A stretch of 39,953 nt of DNA, from contig NZ_JAMXOD010000024.1 in NCBI RefSeq assembly GCF_024721305.1, forward strand, positions 1 through 39,953. The letters run 5' to 3'. This DNA is from Aequitasia blattaphilus (GTDB lineage: Bacteria > Bacillota > Clostridia > Lachnospirales > Lachnospiraceae). Within the stretch, counting starts at the first letter, position 1. Each line of letters opens with the position of its first letter. This document shows, piece by piece, positions 17,316-25,590 of the stretch. The notes under the pieces are model-generated. The model ran no database searches. It saw only the letters and a list, made by a program, of their open reading frames with translations, and was not told where the DNA came from. Made by a program: the position numbers and the translations under genes.

Positions 17316-19859
17316 ATGTTGTCAAATGAACAGGCCAAAATAAACCAGGAAAAATACGGTTATAATGAGTTGGTGGAAGGGAAAAAGAAAAGTCTGATTC
17401 AGATCTTTTTAGAACAGTATAAGGACTTTCTGGTTATTATCCTTATTGTTGCAGCGATTGCTTCAGGATTTTTGGGAGATATTGAAAGTGCCATTGTAAT
17501 CTTCGTTGTCATTACGATAAACGCCATATTAGGAACGGTGCAGACTTTAAAAGCGGAGCAATCTCTCAATAGCTTAAAGCAGTTATCCGCACCGGAAGCA
17601 AAGGTAGTAAGGGATGGTGTTCTTTTACAAATTCCGGCAAGAGAGGTTACGGTAGGAGATCACGTCGTGTTGGAAGCAGGAGACAGCGTGCCGGCAGATG
17701 GAAATATCATTGAGTGTGCATCTCTTAAGGTAGATGAAAGCGCACTGACAGGAGAAAGCCTTGCAGTTGAAAAATCTTTAGATGAGGTAGAGCCTGGGGC
17801 AGCCCTTGGAGATCAGACCAACCGGGTATTCTCAAGCAGCTTTGTTACCTATGGTCGTGCGGCTTATAAGGTAACGGAAATTGGAATGGAGACTGAGGTT
17901 GGTAAAATAGCTAAGCTAATCCATTCAGCAGAAGAAAAAAGAACACCTTTACAGGTGAATTTGGACGATTTTGGGAAAAAGCTTTCCATTATTATATTAA
18001 TATTCTGTGGCATTTTATTGGGAGTAAGCGTGTTTAAAGGAGAAGGGATAATTGATGCATTCTTATTTGCAGTGGCATTAGCAGTTGCAGCGATTCCGGA
18101 GGCTCTCAGTTCAATTGTTACTATTGTATTGTCCTTTGGAACACAGAAGATGGCAAAAGAAAATGCGATTATCCGAAAGCTTCAAGCAGTGGAAGGTCTG
18201 GGAAGTGTATCGATTGTCTGTTCTGACAAAACCGGTACGTTGACACAGAATAAAATGACAGTGGAAGATTATTATGTAGATGAGAAAAGAATTCGAGTGG
18301 ATCAAATCAACATTGCAAAGGATAGTGAAAAGTTTTTGATGCATTGTAGTATGCTTTGTAATGATTCTACAAATGTGAATGGACAGGAGATTGGAGACCC
18401 TACAGAAACTGCTTTGATTAATCTGGGCAGCAATTTTGGAATTGAGGCAATGGATCTTCGGGCAAAATACAGCAGAAAGGCTGAAATACCTTTTGACAGT
18501 GACAGAAAGTTAATGGCAACAGCCCATTATCTGAGACACGGATATGCGATGGTTGTAAAGGGAGCTGTTGATGTAATTCTTAAACGTGTTACCAAAATAC
18601 GTATTGACGGTGTGGAGCGGGAGATTACAAAAGAAGACATTGTCAATATTGAAAATCAGAACATGGAATTTTCAAGAGACGGGCTAAGAGTTTTAGGCTT
18701 TGCATATAAAGATTTGCCAGAGGAAAGAGACATCACTTTTGAGGATGAATATGATCTTATTTTTCTGGGTCTGATTTCTATGATGGATCCACCGCGAGTG
18801 GAATCAAAGCAGGCAGTTACAGAGTGTATTGAAGCAGGAATCAAGCCAATTATGATTACAGGAGATCACAAGATTACAGCAGCAGCAATTGCCAAGAGGA
18901 TTGGAATCTTAAAAGATGACAGCGAAGCAGTAGAAGGTGCAGTAATTGAAAATATGTCAGACGAGGAACTACAGGACTACGTTCCAAAAGTATCTGTATA
19001 TGCCAGAGTATCGCCAGAGCATAAGATACGTATTGTAAAGGCTTGGCAGGATCGGGGAAATATTGTTGCTATGACAGGAGATGGTGTAAACGATGCACCA
19101 GCACTGAAGCAGGCAGACATTGGGGTTGCAATGGGAATAACTGGAACGGAAGTATCGAAAGATGCCGCATCAATGGTTTTAACAGATGATAACTTTGCAA
19201 CGATTATTAAGGCTGTAAAAAATGGACGTAACGTTTATCAGAACATCAAGAATGCAATACAGTTTTTATTGTCTGGAAACTTTGGAGGAATTTTATCGGT
19301 TCTATATGCATCCATTGCAGGGCTTCCAGTGCCTTTTGCACCGGTTCACCTATTGTTTATCAATTTGTTAACAGACAGTCTTCCAGCCATTGCCCTTGGA
19401 CTGGAGCCTCATAGTGATGATGTAATGAAGGAAAAGCCAAGGAAGAAAAACGAATCCATTTTAACGAGAAGTTTCTTGCTGAATATAGGATTGGAAGGAT
19501 TTGTTATTGGGCTGATGACAATGCTTGCATTCACGATTGGATACAAATCAGGAGGAACATTGTTAGCCCAGACAATGGCTTTTGGAACACTTTGTACCGG
19601 AAGGCTTTTCCATGGATTTAACTGCAAAGCGAACAAGCCAACAATATTTACAAAGCGTTTCTTTAACAATATATACTTAGTTGGAGCTTTTTTATTAGGA
19701 CTTGCGCTTATTGTCTCCGTATTAGTAATACCTGGGCTGCATACGGTATTTAAAGTACAGAGTTTAAATCTTACACAGCTGTTTATTGTGATTGGGCTAT
19801 CTTTCCTTAATCTGCCAATCATACAGTTATTGAAGAGAATTCGTCATGGAAGAAGCTAA
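17316..19859 (+). CDS. P-type cation-exporting ATPase, probably Mn2+ (or Ca2+) efflux
   Basis: An 847-residue P2-type ATPase of the membrane. Visible motifs: actuator TGES at 145-148, phosphorylation DKTGT with Asp304, nucleotide-domain VVKGA, hinge GDGVND with Asp589, and the membrane motif AAIPEALSS in place of the AIPEGLP common in Ca2+ pumps. Four N-terminal and about six C-terminal membrane segments are visible. The start ATG has AGGAGG at 17301-17306. Family knowledge: related ATPases behind yybP-ykoY riboswitches (for example Lactococcus YoaB and Streptococcus MgtA) export manganese and possibly calcium. The riboswitch directly upstream makes Mn2+ export the best inference; ion specificity is not provable from sequence. 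It appears to be a single-gene unit, with a terminator downstream. Confidence 0.93.
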   Translation: MLSNEQAKINQEKYGYNELVEGKKKSLIQIFLEQYKDFLVIILIVAAIASGFLGDIESAIVIFVVITINAILGTVQTLKAEQSLNSLKQLSAPEAKVVRDGVLLQIPAREVTVGDHVVLEAGDSVPADGNIIECASLKVDESALTGESLAVEKSLDEVEPGAALGDQTNRVFSSSFVTYGRAAYKVTEIGMETEVGKIAKLIHSAEEKRTPLQVNLDDFGKKLSIIILIFCGILLGVSVFKGEGIIDAFLFAVALAVAAIPEALSSIVTIVLSFGTQKMAKENAIIRKLQAVEGLGSVSIVCSDKTGTLTQNKMTVEDYYVDEKRIRVDQINIAKDSEKFLMHCSMLCNDSTNVNGQEIGDPTETALINLGSNFGIEAMDLRAKYSRKAEIPFDSDRKLMATAHYLRHGYAMVVKGAVDVILKRVTKIRIDGVEREITKEDIVNIENQNMEFSRDGLRVLGFAYKDLPEERDITFEDEYDLIFLGLISMMDPPRVESKQAVTECIEAGIKPIMITGDHKITAAAIAKRIGILKDDSEAVEGAVIENMSDEELQDYVPKVSVYARVSPEHKIRIVKAWQDRGNIVAMTGDGVNDAPALKQADIGVAMGITGTEVSKDAASMVLTDDNFATIIKAVKNGRNVYQNIKNAIQFLLSGNFGGILSVLYASIAGLPVPFAPVHLLFINLLTDSLPAIALGLEPHSDDVMKEKPRKKNESILTRSFLLNIGLEGFVIGLMTMLAFTIGYKSGGTLLAQTMAFGTLCTGRLFHGFNCKANKPTIFTKRFFNNIYLVGAFLLGLALIVSVLVIPGLHTVFKVQSLNLTQLFIVIGLSFLNLPIIQLLKRIRHGRS

Positions 19860-19910
19860 AATAAGGAATTAAATCAGAAGAATATGAAATGGTAAGAAAA
19901 TCAGAGTTCT

Positions 19911-19954
19911 CAAGGGGCTTGTGTGACAATAATTGCACAAACCCCTTGTTTTGT
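19911..19954 (+). terminator. terminator after the P-type ATPase gene
   Basis: CAAGGGG-c-TTGTG pairs with CACAA-a-CCCCTTG (stem arms about 19911-19924 and 19936-19949), followed by TTTTGTGTT. The right arm overlaps the promoter of metG. Confidence 0.8.
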
Positions 19955-19962
19955 GTTATAAT
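19933..19962 (+). promoter_or_regulatory. promoter of the metG operon
   Basis: TTGCAC (19933-19938), an 18-bp spacer and a perfect TATAAT (19957-19962). The -35 box lies inside the right arm of the preceding terminator hairpin. Start of transcription near 19969, giving a short leader of about 30 nt. Confidence 0.7.
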
Positions 19963-19997
19963 CTAGGATACGTATTTTGAGAAAAGGATTGATAAAG

Positions 19998-21896
19998 ATG
20001 AATAAAGAAAAGTATTATATCACAACAGCAATTGCATATACGTCAGGAAAACCCCATATTGGAAATACTTATGAGATTATTTTAGCGGATGCAATTGCAC
20101 GGTATAAAAGGAATAAGGGATACGAGGTGTTCTTTCAAACAGGAACCGATGAACATGGACAGAAAATTGAGATGAAAGCAAAGGAAGCCGGTGTGACACC
20201 GAAGGAATTTGTGGATGATGTAGCAAAAGAAGTTCGTGGTATTTGGGATTTAATGAATACATCTTACGATAATTTCATACGCACAACAGATGAATACCAT
20301 GAAAAACAAGTACAAAAGATATTTGATCAACTTCATACTCAGGGAGATATCTATAAAGATTACTATGAAGGTATGTACTGCACTGCCTGTGAGTCCTTTT
20401 TTACAGAGGCTCAATTAGCAGATGGCAAGTGTCCAGATTGTGGCGGTCCTGTATATCCCGCCAAAGAGGAGGCTTATTTCTTTAAGATGAGCAAGTATGC
20501 AGATCGTTTAATCGAGCATATTAATACACATCCGGAATTTATTCAGCCGGTATCCAGAAAAAATGAGATGATGAATAATTTTCTAATTCCGGGACTACAG
20601 GATTTGTGTGTTTCCAGAACCTCCTTTTCCTGGGGAATTCCGGTGGATTTCGCACCAAAACATGTTGTTTATGTATGGCTTGATGCATTAACAAATTACA
20701 TCACTGGAATTGGATATGATAACGACGGTGATGATTCAGAGCTATTTCGCAAGATGTGGCCTGCAGATTTACACTTGATTGGAAAGGATATTATCCGGTT
20801 CCATACGATTTACTGGCCCATATTTTTAATGGCTCTTGATCTTCCTTTGCCAAAGCAAATATTTGGACATCCTTGGCTTTTACAAGGAGAAGGAAAGATG
20901 AGTAAGTCAAAAGGAAACGTCTTGTATGCGGATGAATTAGTAGATTTCTTTGGAGTAGATGCAGTACGTTACTTTGTACTTCATGAAATGCCTTTTGATA
21001 ATGATGGTGTAATTACCTGGGAGCTTATGGTAGAGCGTATGAATTCGGAGCTTGCAAATACCTTGGGTAATCTGGTAAACCGGACGATTTCCATGACGAA
21101 TAAATATTTCGGAGGAACAGTGAGTGATTTAGGTGTTTCGGAAGAAGTAGATGGTGATTTAAAGGCTGTTGTGGAAGAAGTTGGGAAAAAGGTAGACGAA
21201 AAGATGGATGAGCTTCGGGTTGCAGAGGCGATAACAGAAATCTTTTCTATCTTCAAAAGATGTAACAAATACATTGATGAGACGATGCCTTGGGCGTTAG
21301 CTAAGGATGAGGCAAAGCAGGATCGTTTAGAAACAGTGCTTTCAAATTTGATTTCTAGTATAAAAGTAGGAGCAAAGCTATTAGAGCCCTTTATGCCAGA
21401 GACATCACAAAAGATTTTGGATCAGCTTGGAGAAGATAAGGTAACAGAGACACCGGAAATCTTATTCGCAAGGCTGGATTTGGAAGAGGTACTTAAAAAA
21501 GTAGAAGAGCTTCATCCGACTGTTCCAGAAGAAAAGGAAGAGGAAGCAGGAATAGATATCGAAGATAAAAAAGAAATTAGTTTTGAGGATTTTGGAAGTA
21601 TGCAATTCCAGGTGGGAGAGATTCTATCATGTGAGGCAGTGCCAAAGTCTAAGAAGCTCCTTTGCTCACAGGTAAAAGTTGGAAGTAAAAAAATGCAGAT
21701 TGTATCTGGTATTAAAGCAAACTACACACCGGAAGAGATGGTAGGGAAAAAGGTAATGGTACTGGTAAACTTAAAACCTGCAAAACTGGCAGGACTTTTG
21801 TCAGAAGGTATGCTTTTATGTGCAGAAAATGAGGCAGGAGAATTATCCTTAATGGTACCGGAGAAGGATATGCCATCGGGAGCAGAGATTAATTAG
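19998..21896 (+). CDS. metG: methionyl-tRNA synthetase
   Basis: A 632-residue cytoplasmic class I aminoacyl-tRNA synthetase that charges tRNA-Met. The HIGH-type motif is PHIGN at 19-23; KMSKSKGN starts at Lys300; a zinc knuckle is formed by Cys128, Cys131, Cys145 and Cys148. The C-terminal 110 residues, from about DFGSMQFQVG, form the tRNA-binding OB fold fused to the enzyme in many Firmicutes. I chose ATG 19998 over the in-frame TTG at 19977, because the homologous region starts at MNKEKYYITTAIAY and AAGGA lies about 9 nt upstream. It is followed after 9 nt by tatD, so the two are co-transcribed. Confidence 0.98.
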   Translation: MNKEKYYITTAIAYTSGKPHIGNTYEIILADAIARYKRNKGYEVFFQTGTDEHGQKIEMKAKEAGVTPKEFVDDVAKEVRGIWDLMNTSYDNFIRTTDEYHEKQVQKIFDQLHTQGDIYKDYYEGMYCTACESFFTEAQLADGKCPDCGGPVYPAKEEAYFFKMSKYADRLIEHINTHPEFIQPVSRKNEMMNNFLIPGLQDLCVSRTSFSWGIPVDFAPKHVVYVWLDALTNYITGIGYDNDGDDSELFRKMWPADLHLIGKDIIRFHTIYWPIFLMALDLPLPKQIFGHPWLLQGEGKMSKSKGNVLYADELVDFFGVDAVRYFVLHEMPFDNDGVITWELMVERMNSELANTLGNLVNRTISMTNKYFGGTVSDLGVSEEVDGDLKAVVEEVGKKVDEKMDELRVAEAITEIFSIFKRCNKYIDETMPWALAKDEAKQDRLETVLSNLISSIKVGAKLLEPFMPETSQKILDQLGEDKVTETPEILFARLDLEEVLKKVEELHPTVPEEKEEEAGIDIEDKKEISFEDFGSMQFQVGEILSCEAVPKSKKLLCSQVKVGSKKMQIVSGIKANYTPEEMVGKKVMVLVNLKPAKLAGLLSEGMLLCAENEAGELSLMVPEKDMPSGAEIN

Positions 21897-21905
21897 GAGA
21901 AGAGA

Positions 21906-22676
21906 ATGATATTTGATACCCATGCTCATTATGACGATGAACAGTTTGATACAGACAGGGAAGAGCTTTTAAATTCAATGGAAGATGAGGGCGTAGGGCA
22001 TATTATAAATGCTGCTTCGTCCTATGCTTCCGTAAAGCGTTGTGTAGAACTGGGAAGAAAATATTCTTTTGTTTATGGGTCTGTTGGAATTCATCCAGAT
22101 GAGTTAGAAGGATTAACGGAGGAAACTTATCAACAGCTGTATCCGTACTTTGAGGATGAGAAGATTGTAGCCGTAGGTGAAATCGGATTAGACTACTATT
22201 GGGATACAATGCCAAGAGATGTTCAGAAGAAATGGTTTATACGACAGCTGGATGAGGCGAGAAAAAGAAATCTTCCGGTTTTGATCCATAGCAGAGATGC
22301 AGCAGAAGATACTTTGCAGGTAATCAAGGAGCATGGAAGAGGACTTAAGGGAGTTATGCACAGCTTTTCCTACTCAAAGGAAATGGCAAGAGAATATGTA
22401 AAACTCGGGTTTTTTCTTGGGATAGGTGGAGTTGTGACTTTTAAAAATGGCAAGAAAATGAAAGAAGTTGTTGTGGATACTCCAATCGAGCATCTTTTGT
22501 TGGAAACTGATGCACCCTATTTAACTCCGGAGCCTTTTCGAGGAAAACGAAACTCTTCTGTTTACCTAAAGTACGTAGTCCAGGAAATTGCAAGTTTAAA
22601 GGGCTTAAGCTGTGAAGAGGTGATTCGCATTACAGAGGAAAATGCCAGGAAGTTAATTGGGAGAGAGAATGAATAA
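21906..22676 (+). CDS. tatD: TatD-family metal-dependent hydrolase (DNase)
   Basis: A 256-residue TIM-barrel hydrolase of the TatD family, cytoplasmic, with 3'-5' exonuclease or DNA-repair activity in studied members. Metal ligands expected in the family are visible: His6 and His8 (THAHYDD), Glu92 (GEIGLDYYWD), His128 (IHSRDA), His152 (MHSFS) and Asp202 (LLETDAPYL). Length is usual for the family. AGGAGA lies just upstream of the ATG. The stop overlaps the rsmA start by 8 nt, so the genes are translationally coupled. The natural substrate is not clear for most members. Confidence 0.95.
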   Translation: MIFDTHAHYDDEQFDTDREELLNSMEDEGVGHIINAASSYASVKRCVELGRKYSFVYGSVGIHPDELEGLTEETYQQLYPYFEDEKIVAVGEIGLDYYWDTMPRDVQKKWFIRQLDEARKRNLPVLIHSRDAAEDTLQVIKEHGRGLKGVMHSFSYSKEMAREYVKLGFFLGIGGVVTFKNGKKMKEVVVDTPIEHLLLETDAPYLTPEPFRGKRNSSVYLKYVVQEIASLKGLSCEEVIRITEENARKLIGRENE

Positions 22677-23556
22677 AAAACCATTGGGAAATCCCCAAAA
22701 TACCATAGAAGTTCTGCAAAAATATGATTTTGTGTTTCAAAAGAAATTTGGACAGAATTTTCTAATCGATACACATGTGCTGGATAAAATTGTAGATGGC
22801 GCTGAGATTACGGAAGAAGATGTAGTATTAGAGATTGGACCGGGAATAGGAACGTTAACACAGCACCTTGCAGAGCGTGCCAAAAAAGTAATAGCAGTTG
22901 AGATTGATAAAAAGCTTATTCCTATACTAGAAGATACACTAAACGACTATAATAATGTTACGATTCTAAATGACGATATTCTTAAAGTAGACATAAATAA
23001 ACTGGTAGAAGAAGAAAACGCAGGCCAACCTATTAAGGTGGTTGCAAATCTTCCTTACTACATAACAACTCCCATAATCATGGGCTTATTCGAAGATAAG
23101 ATTCCAATTAAAAGTATAACCGTAATGGTACAAAAAGAAGTAGCAGAGAGGATGAAAAGTGGTCCGGGAAGTAAGGATTACGGAGCTCTTTCTTTGGCGG
23201 TTCAATATTATGCAACGCCTTATATTGTGGCGAATGTACCGCCGAACTGTTTTATGCCAAGACCAAAGATTGGATCCAGTGTGATTCGCTTAACGAAATA
23301 CCAGAATCCCCCGATTTATGTGGTAAACGAAAAACTGCTTTTTGCAATTATAAGGGCATCTTTTAACCAAAGAAGAAAAACCCTGATTAATGGTTTAAAT
23401 AATGCTGCAGTGGTTCCTCTTTCAAAAGAAGAGCTGCTTCTCTCGATTAAGAGTTTAGGAAGAGGTGAGAGTATAAGGGGAGAAGCTTTGACATTAGAAG
23501 AATTTGCATCTTTAAGTAATGACATAGATGAAAGAATAAAGACGAAAGGAAGGTAG
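22669..23556 (+). CDS. rsmA: 16S rRNA dimethyladenosine transferase RsmA/KsgA
   Basis: A 295-residue S-adenosylmethionine-dependent methyltransferase that dimethylates two adjacent adenines in the 3' hairpin of 16S rRNA during 30S assembly. Visible: FGQNFLID (27-34), the SAM-binding loop LEIGPGIGTLT (54-64), acidic Glu78 (AVEID), DD at 102-103 and the NLPYY motif at 127-131. Loss of this gene gives kasugamycin resistance in studied bacteria. ATG 22669 is chosen over TTG 22657; GGGAGAG precedes it, inside the end of tatD. The RNase M5 gene (rnmV), which often stands between tatD and rsmA in Firmicutes, is not present. Confidence 0.97.
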   Translation: MNKKPLGNPQNTIEVLQKYDFVFQKKFGQNFLIDTHVLDKIVDGAEITEEDVVLEIGPGIGTLTQHLAERAKKVIAVEIDKKLIPILEDTLNDYNNVTILNDDILKVDINKLVEEENAGQPIKVVANLPYYITTPIIMGLFEDKIPIKSITVMVQKEVAERMKSGPGSKDYGALSLAVQYYATPYIVANVPPNCFMPRPKIGSSVIRLTKYQNPPIYVVNEKLLFAIIRASFNQRRKTLINGLNNAAVVPLSKEELLLSIKSLGRGESIRGEALTLEEFASLSNDIDERIKTKGR

Positions 23557-23561
23557 ATACT

Positions 23562-24929
23562 ATGGGAAATGTAGAAAACACATTATTTGATGTGACGGAC
23601 GAAATTCTCGAGTTAGCTGATTTGTGTGCAACAAATAATGCCATCGACAAGGAACTTTATACAAAGTATGAAGTAAAGAGAGGTCTGCGTGATGTAAATG
23701 GTAAGGGAGTTTTAGCGGGGCTTACCAGTATCTCAGATATTATTGCTACGAAAGTAGTAGATGGAGTAGAAGTACCTACAGCGGGAAGCCTTTATTACAG
23801 AGGATATAACATTAAGGATTTGGTAAATGGTTTTTTGAAGGCAAAACATTATGGCTTTGAAGAAATTACATATTTACTATTATTTGGAGATTTACCAACA
23901 GAAAAGCAGTTGGAAAACTTTCAAAACACTTTAACGGAGAGAAGATCTCTTCCACCTAATTTTGTAAGAGATGTGATTATGAAGGCTCCAAGCAGAGATA
24001 TGATGAATAGCCTTTCCAGATCTATTTTAAACCTGTATTCATATGATGCAAAGGCGGATGATACATCGATTCCAAATGTATTACGTCAAAGCTTGAACTT
24101 AATTAGCCAGTTCCCTATGATGATGGTATATGGATATCACGCATATAATTATCGTAAGGGAGAAGATTTGTTTATTTATGCTCCTAAACCGGGGCTATCT
24201 ACAGCAGAGAACATTCTTATGATGTTGCGTGAAAATAGAAAATACACAAAATTGGAAGCCAGGATTCTGGATATGGCATTAGTTCTTCATATGGATCATG
24301 GCGGTGGTAATAACTCTACCTTTACAACTCACGTAGTTACTTCTTCAGGAACGGACACATATTCTACTATGGCAGCAGCAATGGCATCCTTAAAGGGGCC
24401 AAAGCATGGCGGTGCAAACATTAAGGTTACGAATATGTTCGAGGACATGAAGACAGTGGTGAAGGATTGGGAAGATAAGGACGAGGTACGGAAGTACCTG
24501 GTAGATCTTTTAGAAAAGAAAGCTTTCGACAAATCTGGGCTGATATATGGAATGGGACATGCTATTTATTCCGTATCGGATCCCCGTGCAGAGTTCTTTA
24601 AAAAGTTTGTGAAGCAGCTCGCAAAGGAAAAGGGATTTGAAAAGGAATATAATCTGTATGAGACAGTAGAGATGATGGCTCCAGAGGTAATTGGAGAGAA
24701 GAGAAAAATTTATAAAGGTGTCAATGCGAATGTGGATTTTTACAGTGGATTAGTTTATCATATGTTGGATTTACCACCTGCATTATATACACCGATATTT
24801 GCAACCGCGAGAATTGTGGGCTGGAGTGCTCATCGCTTAGAAGAGCTCAAGAACGTTGATAAGATTATTCGTCCTGCATACAAAGCTCTCTGTCCACATA
24901 AAGATTATATAAAATTAGAAGATCGATAA
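23562..24929 (+). CDS. gltA: citrate synthase
   Basis: A 455-residue enzyme condensing acetyl-CoA and oxaloacetate to citrate. The catalytic triad expected in the family is present: His282 in GPKHGGAN, His333 in GMGHAIY and Asp392 in NVDFYSG; HMDHGGGNNSTF (243-254) is the conserved helix before the active site, and WSAHRLEE follows at 421-428. An N-terminal extension of about 50 residues is longer than in E. coli GltA. The ribosome site AGGAAGG overlaps the end of rsmA and the gap is 5 nt, so it is probably read through from the metG operon. It likely feeds glutamate synthesis in an incomplete TCA pathway, as in many anaerobes. 2-methylcitrate synthase activity cannot be excluded. Confidence 0.94.
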   Translation: MGNVENTLFDVTDEILELADLCATNNAIDKELYTKYEVKRGLRDVNGKGVLAGLTSISDIIATKVVDGVEVPTAGSLYYRGYNIKDLVNGFLKAKHYGFEEITYLLLFGDLPTEKQLENFQNTLTERRSLPPNFVRDVIMKAPSRDMMNSLSRSILNLYSYDAKADDTSIPNVLRQSLNLISQFPMMMVYGYHAYNYRKGEDLFIYAPKPGLSTAENILMMLRENRKYTKLEARILDMALVLHMDHGGGNNSTFTTHVVTSSGTDTYSTMAAAMASLKGPKHGGANIKVTNMFEDMKTVVKDWEDKDEVRKYLVDLLEKKAFDKSGLIYGMGHAIYSVSDPRAEFFKKFVKQLAKEKGFEKEYNLYETVEMMAPEVIGEKRKIYKGVNANVDFYSGLVYHMLDLPPALYTPIFATARIVGWSAHRLEELKNVDKIIRPAYKALCPHKDYIKLEDR

Positions 24930-24932
24930 GCC

Positions 24933-24969
24933 AAAAGCCGGAACTGTACATTTGCAGTTCCGGCTTTTT
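24933..24969. terminator. bidirectional terminator between citrate synthase and the Lrp gene
   Basis: AAAAGCCGGAACTG (24933-24946) pairs with CAGTTCCGGCTTTT (24955-24968) around an 8-base loop. A-run and T-run flank both sides, so it can stop transcription from both converging genes. Confidence 0.92.
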
Positions 24970-24976
24970 CGACTCT

Positions 24977-25462
24977 TTAATCTTTTTTCTTACGTGCTGA
25001 TTTCTTATCCCAATCTTCTTTTGGTAATGAGGTATAGATGTTTTTTACTGTTCGAAGAACATAATGGGTACGAGTTTTTCGAATGCCCGGCTGATCTTTA
25101 ATCCAACGATGGATTTCTTCAAGATGCTGGGAAGAGCGACAAGTTATTTTTAATGTATAGTCAAATTCTCCAGTCTGGTAATAACAGGCAATAATATTTG
25201 GATGTTCATTTATACTTTCGATAAAAGCATCTTCGTATTTGGGATGTTCAAGGCTTACTTCAATGATAACGGTTACGTCATTTCCCATGCAGGGTTCATC
25301 AATTAAGACGGTATAGCCTTTGATAACGCCACTTTGTTCCATTTTCTTTATTCTCTCAATCACTGTTGATACAGTAAGATGAACTTCTTTACTGATTTCA
25401 GAAGCACGTTCTCTTCCATTTTTCTTGAGAATCTCAAGAATTTGGTAGTCAATCTTATCCAT
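24977..25462 (-). CDS. Lrp/AsnC-family transcriptional regulator
   Basis: A 161-residue regulator. The N-terminal winged helix-turn-helix (about 1-60) reads MDKIDYQILEILKKNGR..., with the recognition helix near STVIERIKKME; the C-terminal part (about 65-140) is a RAM domain that binds amino acids or related ligands and drives oligomerisation. The end is basic (KKSARKKKD). AAGGAG precedes the ATG on the - strand. It faces citrate synthase across a shared terminator. Family members control amino-acid metabolism and respond to leucine, lysine or others; the ligand here is unknown. Confidence 0.93.
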   Translation of the reverse strand: MDKIDYQILEILKKNGRERASEISKEVHLTVSTVIERIKKMEQSGVIKGYTVLIDEPCMGNDVTVIIEVSLEHPKYEDAFIESINEHPNIIACYYQTGEFDYTLKITCRSSQHLEEIHRWIKDQPGIRKTRTHYVLRTVKNIYTSLPKEDWDKKSARKKKD

Positions 25463-25590
25463 AAGGAGACTCCTTTCTTTTGAATGGTATAGCCATTTTT
25501 ATTAAATCACATTATTCCATAAAGGTAAATGTTAATCATATTTATTTTATTTTACTTTAATGATTGGCAATAAATATGAATGAGCCGGAA

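Noticed and set aside
19409-19822. Open frame of 137 codons on the - strand
   Set aside because: Antisense to membrane segments of the P-type ATPase, which generate long reverse frames.
25463-25590. Promoter of the Lrp gene
   Set aside because: The AT-rich gap offers several poor box pairs on the - strand and none stands out.
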